Source: Sulfuritalea sp. (GTDB taxonomy: Bacteria; Pseudomonadota; Gammaproteobacteria; Burkholderiales; Rhodocyclaceae). Taken from it: a stretch of 64,000 nucleotides of DNA. This document shows positions 54,243 through 61,539 of this stretch, in pieces. A model generated the notes under the pieces. It saw nothing but the letters and a program-made list of their open reading frames with translations, was not told the origin of the DNA and did not search any database. The first letter of the stretch is position 1. Each line of letters starts with the position of its first letter. The DNA lies in the NCBI GenBank assembly GCA_016712985.1, contig JADJQA010000032.1:42301-106300 (forward strand). Direction: 5' to 3'. The translations under genes and the position numbers were made by a program.

Positions 54243-55037
54243 ATGCGCAAACCTATCGTCAAGATCGAGAATGTCGGCCAGACCTTCAACACCAAGAGCG
54301 GCAAGTTCACCGCGCTGCGCGATATCAGTCTCGACATCCGGCCGCGCGAGGTGGTATCGCTGATCGGCCACTCCGGCTGCGGCAAGAGCACGCTGCTCAA
54401 CCTGATCGCCGGACTCAGCCTGCCGACCAGCGGGGTGCTGTTGTGCGACAGCCGTGAAATCGCCGGCCCAGGCCCTGAGCGCGCGGTGGTGTTCCAGAAT
54501 CACAGCCTGCTGCCCTGGATGACCTGCTTCCAGAACGTCATGCTCGCCGTCGAGCGCGTCTTCGGTCGGCAGGAAGGCATGCCGAAGCTCAACGCGAGGG
54601 TCGCCGCAGCGCTCGACATGGTGCATATGGATCACGCGATGCACAAATACCCGCATGAGATCTCCGGCGGCATGAAGCAGCGCGTCGGCATCGCCCGCGC
54701 CTTCGCGATGGAGCCGAAGATCCTGCTGATGGACGAACCCTTCGGCGCGCTGGATGCGCTGACCCGCGCGGCCTTGCAGGACGAACTCAACGGCGTCATG
54801 GCCAAGACCGGCGCCACCGTGGTGATGGTCACCCACGATGTGGACGAAGCCGTGTTGCTTTCGGATCGCATCGTGATGATGACCAACGGCCCGGCCGCCA
54901 CCATCGGCGAGATTGTCGAGGTGAAGCTCGATCGCCCGCGCGACCGTCTGGAGCTGGCGCAGGATCCGCGCTTCGCCGGATACCGCGCGGTGGTGTTCGA
55001 GTTCCTCTATCGCAAGCAACTCAAGAAAGCGGCTTAA
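54243..55037 (+). CDS. nrtD: Nitrate ABC transporter ATP-binding protein
   Basis: 264-residue ATPase powering nitrate uptake. Walker A is GHSGCGKST, the Q loop VVFQNHSLLPWMT, the signature SGGMKQRVGIARAFAMEP, Walker B ILLMDEPFGALDALTR, and the switch His MVTHDVDEA. No C-terminal NrtA-like receptor domain is fused, unlike cyanobacterial NrtC. The start at MRKPIVKIENVG has AAAGGA upstream; an earlier ATG at 54219 overlaps nrtB. It is the third gene of the uptake set, with nirB about 200 bp downstream. Confidence 0.94.
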   Translation: MRKPIVKIENVGQTFNTKSGKFTALRDISLDIRPREVVSLIGHSGCGKSTLLNLIAGLSLPTSGVLLCDSREIAGPGPERAVVFQNHSLLPWMTCFQNVMLAVERVFGRQEGMPKLNARVAAALDMVHMDHAMHKYPHEISGGMKQRVGIARAFAMEPKILLMDEPFGALDALTRAALQDELNGVMAKTGATVVMVTHDVDEAVLLSDRIVMMTNGPAATIGEIVEVKLDRPRDRLELAQDPRFAGYRAVVFEFLYRKQLKKAA

Positions 55038-55089
55038 GAGCAACTGATTAGCAATGATCCTCAGCCAGCGAACAATTTATCGGTTAGCT

Positions 55090-55189
55090 CGTCATTCCGG
55101 GGCTGCCCGCCAGGGCAGAACCTGGAATCCAGGAATTTCCAGCCACGTTTCCTGGATTCCGGGTTCCGCTTCGCGGCCCCGGAATGACG
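55090..55189. repeat. MITE-like palindrome with CGTCATTCCGGGGC ends
   Basis: A 100-bp element between nrtD and nirB. CGTCATTCCGGGGC at the left end is mirrored exactly by GCCCCGGAATGACG at the right. Inner arms CCTGGAATCCAGGAA and TTCCTGGATTCCGGG also pair. No coding content. A half copy of the ACACAGAG-type palindrome (CTCTGTGTCTCCGTGGTG) follows at about 55211-55240. Confidence 0.7.
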
Positions 55190-55245
55190 GGCTGAGGCTC
55201 CTTGCCAATCGTGCCTCTGTGTCTCCGTGGTGAAAGGGTTTTCAA

Positions 55246-57713
55246 ATGAGAAAGCAAAAACTGGTGGTCGTCGGCAACGGCATGGCCGGCATGCGCGCCG
55301 TAGAGGAACTGCTGAAGCTCGCCCCCGACCTCTATGACATCATCGTGTTCGGCGCCGAGCCGCATCCGAACTACAACCGCATCCTGCTCTCGCCGGTGCT
55401 GGCCGGCGAGATGACCATCCAGGACATCATTCTCAATCCGCTGCAGTGGTACGCCGACAACCAGATCGGCCTCTACACCGGCAAGACCGTGACCAAGATC
55501 GATCGCGCCGCGCGCAGGGTGATCGCCAGCGACGGCACCGACGAGGAGTACGACCGCCTGTTGCTCGCCACCGGTTCGACGCCGTTCATCCTGCCGATCC
55601 CCGGCCGCGACCTGCCCGGCGTAATCAGCTATCGCGACATTCGCGACACCGACGAAATGATCGCCACCGCGGCTTCGCACAGGCATGCGGTGGTGATCGG
55701 CGGTGGACTGCTCGGACTCGAAGCCGCCAACGGACTCAAGCTGCGCGGCATGGACGTCACCGTGGTGCACCTGATGCCCTGGCTGATGGAGCGGCAACTC
55801 GACAAGACCGCGGCCGACATGCTGAAGACCTCGCTCGAAGCGCGCGGCCTCAAGTTCCTGCTGGAGAAGCAGACCGAGGCGCTGATCCGCGGTGAATCGG
55901 GCAGAGTCTGCGCGCTGCGCTTCAAGGACGGCCTCGAAATCCCCGCCGACCTGGTGGTGATGGCCGCCGGCATCCGCCCCAACACCGCGCTGGCCGAATC
56001 GGCGCGGCTGTACTGCAACCGCGGCATCGTGGTCAATGACACGATGCAGACCTACGATCCGCGCATCTATGCCGTCGGTGAATGCGTGGCGCATCGCGGC
56101 ATTGCCTACGGCCTCGTGGCGCCCCTGTTCGAGCAGGCCAGGTCTGTGCCAACCACCTGGCGAACTTCGGCATCGCGCGCTACACGGGCTCGGTGACGTC
56201 GACCAAGCTCAAGGTCACCGGCATCGACCTGTTTTCCGCCGGCAACTTCATGGGCGGCGAGGGCACGGACGAAATCGTTTTGAATGACCCCTCCGGCGGC
56301 GTGTACAAGAAGCTGGTGGTAAAGAACGATACCCTGGTCGGCGCCGTGCTCTATGGCGACACCGCGGACGGCGCCTGGTATTTCCAGTTGGTCAAGGACG
56401 GGCAGAATATCCACCAGATTCGCGACCACCTGATGTTCGGGCAGAGTCACGTCGGCGATGTCGGTCATGCCGGCAACTCGAAGGCGGCGGCGATGCCCGA
56501 CGAAGCCGAAGTCTGCGGCTGCAACGGCGTCTGCAAGGGCGCCATCGTCAAGGCGATCAAGAACCAGGGCCTGTTCACCGTCGAAGAGGTGCGGAAGCAC
56601 ACCAAGGCCTCGTCCTCCTGCGGCTCCTGCACCGGCCTGGTCGAGCAGATCCTCGCGTCGACGGTTGGCGGCGCCTATACGCCGTCGGAGTCAAAGGACA
56701 AGCCGATGTGCGGGTGTACCGACCATTCGCACGGCGTGGTGCGCCAAGCGGTTCGCGAGCGCCATCTGGTCACCATCCCGGAGGCGATGCGCTACCTCGA
56801 ATGGAAGACGCCCAGCGGCTGCGCTTCCTGCCGCCCGGCGCTCAACTACTACCTGATCTCGACCTGGCCGGGCGAGGCGAAGGACGATCCGCAGTCGCGC
56901 TTCATCAACGAACGGGCGCACGCCAACATCCAGAAGGACGGCACCTATTCCGTGGTGCCGCGCATGTGGGGCGGCTTGACGACGCCGGCCGAGTTGCGGG
57001 TGATCGCCGACGTGGCCGACAAGTACCAGGTGCCGACCGTCAAAATGACCGGCGGCGCGCGCATCGATCTGCTCGGCATCAGGAAGGACGATCTGCCCAA
57101 AGTCTGGGCCGACCTGGGCGCGGCAGGCATGGTCTCCGGCCACGCCTACGGCAAGAGCATCCGCACCGTCAAGACCTGCGTCGGCGCCGAGCACTGCCGC
57201 TTCGGCACCCAGCGCTCGATGGCGATGGGCGTCAAGCTGGAGCGCATGCTGTTCGGCATGTGGAGCCCGCACAAGGTCAAGCTGGCGGTGTCTGGTTGCC
57301 CGCGCAACTGCGCCGAGGCCGGCATCAAGGATGTCGGCGTGATCGGCGTGGATTCCGGCTACGAGCTGTACGTCGCCGGCAACGGCGGCATCAAGACCGA
57401 GGTCGCGCAGTTCCTCTGCAAGGTGAAGAGCGACGAGGAGGTCATGGAATATTCCGGCGCCTTCCTGCAACTCTACCGCGAGGAAGGCTTCTACCTCGAA
57501 CGCACCTGTCATTACGTCGCCCGCGTCGGTCTCGACCACGTCAAGGCCGCCGTGGTGAATGATCCGCTGAAGCGCAAGGAACTCCACGAGCGCCTGCTGT
57601 TCGCCCTGCAGGACTACGAAGATCCGTGGCAGGCGGCAGTGCAAAAACCGGCGCTGCGCCGCGAGTACGAGGTCATCCGGATCCAGGAAGCGCCGGCCGA
57701 GGCGGTGTCGTGA
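55246..57713 (+). pseudogene. nirB: Assimilatory nitrite reductase large subunit, frame broken near 56141
   Basis: NAD(P)H-dependent siroheme enzyme of about 823 residues reducing nitrite to ammonium. The FAD domain (VVVGNGMAGMRAVEEL), the NAD site (VVIGGGLLGLEAANGLKLRG) and VGECVAHRGIAYGLVAPLFE are in the first frame. One missing A near 56141 shifts the rest, which resumes VCANHLANFGIARYTGSVTS. Two BFD-like [2Fe-2S] modules follow (EVCGCNGVCKG...SSCGSCTGLVEQ and PMCGCTDH...SGCASCRPALN). The siroheme/4Fe-4S site has TCVGAEHCRFGTQRS and SGCPRNCAEAG, giving all four cysteines. Its stop overlaps the nirD GTG. Confidence 0.93.
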
Positions 57714-58021
57714 ACAATTGGATCAGGGTCTGCGCGCTTGACGAGATCGCGCCGCAGGGCAGCCGTGTTGTCGCGTCGACCCAGGGTGATATCGCGCTTT
57801 TCCGCACCGCCGACGATCAGGTCTTCGGCCTGCACGACAAATGCCCGCACAAGGGCGGACCCCTGTCGCAGGGAATCGTGCATGGCGAGACGGTCACCTG
57901 TCCGCTGCATGGCTTGAAGATCAACCTGAAAGACGGCGGGGCGGTCGCGCCGGACAAAGGCTGTGCGAAGCGCTTCGCGGCCAGGCTGGAGGGCGGCGTG
58001 GTGTGGCTGCAGCTCAGTTAA
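57710..58021 (+). CDS. nirD: Assimilatory nitrite reductase small subunit, Rieske type
   Basis: 103-residue partner of NirB with a Rieske-like fold. Both cluster motifs are intact: DKCPHKGGPLSQG (C-x-H) and VTCPLHGLKINL (C-x-x-H), so it probably binds a [2Fe-2S] cluster. The GTG start overlaps the TGA of nirB (GTGA), indicating coupled translation. The stop is followed directly by one of two direct repeats that flank nasA. Confidence 0.92.
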   Translation: MNNWIRVCALDEIAPQGSRVVASTQGDIALFRTADDQVFGLHDKCPHKGGPLSQGIVHGETVTCPLHGLKINLKDGGAVAPDKGCAKRFAARLEGGVVWLQLS

Positions 58022-58024
58022 GGC

Positions 58025-58072
58025 AATTTTTGACATGTTCGTACCAATGCCACGAAGGCCTCTCCCGCGGCA
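58025..58072. repeat. Direct repeat, left copy, between nirD and nasA
   Basis: TTTTTGACATGTTCGTACCA followed by ATGCC and then CTCTCCC. It starts a few bases after the nirD stop. The partner at 60956-61000 sits after nasA in the same orientation. Confidence 0.65.
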
Positions 58073-58180
58073 AAGCTGGGGCGGCAGGGTGTGGCTGCAA
58101 GGACCGGGACGCTCGGCTGATCGCCGTACCGCCGAAGCGCCGACTTTCAAAATGGATCCCGCTGCGACCGGCTGGGGGGC

Positions 58181-60939
58181 CGCGTGCGCATGGGGGAGGC
58201 ACCGGGGATGTGGAGTATCATCGAGACACGATGCCGCAGGTCGACGCAGATCACCGGCGTGCGCGGCGATCCCGAGCACCCGGCCAACTTCGGCCGCCTG
58301 TGCACCCAAGGGCGGCACGCTGCACCTCACCATGACGCCCCAGGCGCTGGCGCAACGACAGGCACCCGCAATTGCGCCGCGAGAAAGTCGCGCCGCGTGA
58401 GCGAGTGACCTGGGAAAAAGCGCTGGACCACGCCGCCGACAAATTCGCCGCCGCCATCCGCGAGCACGGCCCGGACAGCGTCGCCTTCTACATCAGCGGC
58501 CAGTTGCTGACCGAGGACTACTACGTCTTCAACAAGCTGGCCAAGGGCCTGATCGGCACCAACAACGTCGACACCAACTCGCGCCTGTGCATGAGCTCGG
58601 CGGTGGCCGGCTACAAGGCCACGCTGGGCGCCGATGCGCCGCCGTGCTGCTACGAGGACATCGACCACGCCGACTGCCTGCTGATCGCCGGCGCCAACCC
58701 GGCCTGGGCGCACCCGGTCCTGTTCCGCCGCATCGAGGAGGCGCGCGCGCGGCGGCCGGCGCTGAAGATCATCGTCGTCGATCCGCGCCGCACCGACACG
58801 GCCGAAGCCGCCGACCTGCACCTCGCCATCCAGCCCGGCACCGACATCGCGCTGTTCAACGCCATGCTGCACGTGCTGCTGTGGGAAGACCACATCGACC
58901 AGCGACTACATCCGCGCCCACACCGAGGGCTTCGAGGCGCTGAAGGCCATCGTGCGCGACTACACGCCGGCCATGGCGGCCGACATTTGCGGGGTGAAGG
59001 CGGAAGACATCGTCACCGCCGCGCGCTGGTTCGGCGCATCGCCCAATGCGCTTTCGCTCTACTGCCAGGGCCTCAACCAGTCCAGCCACGGCAGCGACAA
59101 CAACGCCGCGCTGATCCACCTGCACCTCGCCACCGGCAAGATCGGCAAGCCCGGCTGCGGCCCCTTCTCGCTGACCGGCCAGCCCAATGCCATGGGCGGG
59201 CGCGAGGTCGGCGGCATGGCCAACCTGCTCTCGGCGCACCGCGACCTGGCCAACCCGGAGCATCGCGCTGAAGTCGCACGATTGTGGGGCGTGTCCGCCG
59301 TGCCGGCAAAGCCGGGCCTCACTGCGGTGGAGCTGTTCGAGGCGGTGCATCGCGGCGAGATCAAGGCGCTGTGGATCGTCTGCACCAACCCCGCGCAATC
59401 GCTGCCCGACCTGACGCGGGTGCACGAGGCGCTGGCCCGATGTCCGTTCGTCGTCTTGCAGGAAGTCAGCGCAGACACCGACACGGCGGCCTTCGCCGAC
59501 CTGCTGCTGCCGGCGGCCGGCTGGGGCGAGAAGGAGGGCACGGTGACCAATTCCGAGCGCCGCATTACCCGCGTTCAAACCGCCGTGCCGGGACCGGGCG
59601 AGGCCAGGGCGGACTGGCGTATCGCGGTGACTTCGCGCGACGGCTGGAGTGGCGGCGCTCCGCACCTCGCCAAGGGCGCGGGAGTCGGGCGGGGAGGGCG
59701 GGCGAGGGTCCGGCGACCCTGTTTCCCTACGAGACCGCCGAGTCCATATTCGAGGAGCACCGCACCAGCACCATCGGCCGCGACCTCGACATCGGCGGCC
59801 TGTCCTACGCGCTGCTGGAAGCCTCCGGGCCGCAGCAATGGCCCATGCGCGTCGGCGCCACGGCCGGTACGGAACGCCTCTATGGCGATGGTGCCTTCCC
59901 CACCGCGAGCGGCCGCGCCCGTTTCACGGCAGTGCAACATCGCCCGGCGGCCGAAGCCACCGACCCGCGCCACCCGCTGCACCTCAACAGCGGCCGCCTG
60001 CGCGACCAGTGGCACGGCATGAGCCGCACCGGCATCGTGTCGCGCCTGCATGCCCACGCGCCCGAACCGGCGATCGAGATGCATCCGCGCGACATGGAAC
60101 GGCGCGGCATCACCGAGGGCGACCTGGTGAGGGTCAAGGGCAAGCGCGGCTCGCTGCTGCTGCGTGCCGTAGCCTCGAACACGCTGCGCCCGGCGCAGGC
60201 CTACGTGCCGATGCATTGGGGCGGGCGCTACATGAGCGGTCCCGGCATCAACGGCCTGACCCTGCCCGTCACCGATCCGGTCTCGCGCCAGCCCGAGCTC
60301 AAGCACGCGGCGGTGCAGGTAGAAAAATTCGCTACCAGTTGGCAACTGGTGGCCCTGCGCCGCGACCAGGGTGGCAACAACCATGGCGGCCTGCACGCCG
60401 CGTTACAGCCCTGGCTGGCGCGCTTCGACCATGCCACTCTGACCCTGGCCGGGCGCGAATCCACGGTAGTCGTGCTGCGCGCCTGGGGCGCCGCCGACAG
60501 CCCCGCGCCTGATGCGCACCTGCTGGCCGAACTCGCCGCCGCGACGGGCCTCGATGCCCCGCACGCGCTGGCCTTCAGCGATGCGCGGCGCGGCATTGCC
60601 AAGCGCGCCCTGATCGAGGACGACCGCCTGGCCGGTGCCCTGCTGTGCAAGGAGACCCGCGCCGCCGACTGGCTGCTCGACCTCATCGTGCGCGGCGGCA
60701 GCACCGCCGAAATCCGCAAGTGGCTGTTTGCCCCGCTGGCAACTCCGCCCGCCGCCGGCCCCGCACGCGGGCGCATCGTCTGTAACTGTCTGGATGTCTC
60801 AGAAAACGAAATCCGCGCCGACCTCGCGGCCGGACTGGATCTCGCTGCAATGCAGAACCAGCGCAAGTGCGGCACCAACTGCGGTTCCTGCCTGCCCGAA
60901 CTGCGGCGGATGGCGGCCGTTACAGCGACGCGCGACTAA
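58181..60939 (+). pseudogene. nasA: Assimilatory nitrate reductase catalytic subunit, frame broken several times
   Basis: Molybdopterin enzyme that reduces nitrate to nitrite in the cytoplasm. The N-terminal [4Fe-4S] segment is degraded: traces of the family read in three frames (GCGV, ITGVRGDPEHPANFGRLCTQ, GGTLHLTMTPQALAQRQ), and the CxxCxxxC pattern is not recoverable as written. From 58372 a frame gives VTWEKALDHAADKFAAAIRE, SGQLLTEDYYVFNKLAKG and NSRLCMSSA. Breaks near 58907 and 59700 follow. The last frame includes HPLHLNSGRLRDQWHGMSRT, VPMHWGGRYMSG and a C-terminal BFD-like [2Fe-2S] domain (VCNCLDVSENEI...KCGTNCGSCLPEL). NasA-type rather than NarG or NapA is indicated by that domain and the nirBD context. 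Confidence 0.88.
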
Positions 60940-60955
60940 GGGGGCTTCATAAGTC

Positions 60956-61000
60956 TATTTTTTGAAATGTTCGTACCAATTGCCGCGAGCAACTTCTCCC
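60956..61000. repeat. Direct repeat, right copy, after nasA
   Basis: TTTTTTGAAATGTTCGTACC then AATTGCC and TTCTCCC, about 80 percent like the copy at 58025. It begins 16 bases after the nasA stop. Confidence 0.65.
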
Positions 61001-61013
61001 CTCTTCCCTTGCG

Positions 61014-61210
61014 GCTAGCGTATGCACACATCTCTCCCGTCATTCCAGCGCAGGCCGGAATCCAGTGGACGGGGACCGCAAAACATCGATTTACCCTGTA
61101 TGTCTTGGCTTTTCTTGCCGAAGACCGTCCCGAAGTCCATCGCCTCAGCCCTTCTGGACCCCGGCTTTCGCCGGGGAGACGGTGCCGTTGAGATGTGTGC
61201 ATACGGTAGC
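61014..61210. mobile_element. MITE-like element with 21-bp terminal inverted repeats
   Basis: The left end GCTAGCG-TATGCACACATCTC is mirrored by GAGATGTGTGCATA-CGGTAGC at the right, 20 of 21 positions matching, over a 197-bp span. The interior has GTCATTCCAGCGCAGGCCGG and other palindromic pieces. There is no transposase or substantial frame, so it would need to be mobilised in trans. It lies in the 600-bp gene-free gap between nasA and the PatZ-like gene. Confidence 0.6.
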
Positions 61211-61227
61211 CCCTTGCGGAACATACA

Positions 61228-61390
61228 AGGGGCCGGGGGAGAGGGGTCGCTACGGCACCACGCGCGTCGACCACCCCCCTCTCCCCAACCCTCTGATGGA
61301 ACTACTAAGCAACCGACCAGGCCGCCAAAAGACGCCGGCCAAGTCTCTGCTTATCCCGCAAGGGGAGAGGAAGTGTTCCCTCATTCTGCA
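61228..61390. repeat. GC-rich hairpin repeat (GGGGGAGAGGGG / CCCCTCTCCCC type)
   Basis: GGCCGGGGGAGAGGGGTCGC and CACCCCCCTCTCCCCAACCC form an inverted pair, with a further AAGGGGAGAGGAAG near 61360. It completes the 60940-61539 gap, in which no gene was seen. The family is related to the inserts in pyrC and nrtB. Confidence 0.55.
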
Positions 61391-61539
61391 AGAGGCATGT
61401 CCATTGCCAGAATTCGCCTAGGACCGAAACGTGGCAGAGTCCTGCAATGGCCGGACCGCGGCACGGGGACACAACTGGGCACAATGCCGTAGCATGTGCA
61501 ACTCGGCACTGGTGGCCCATCCCCCATGACAATCTCGCC

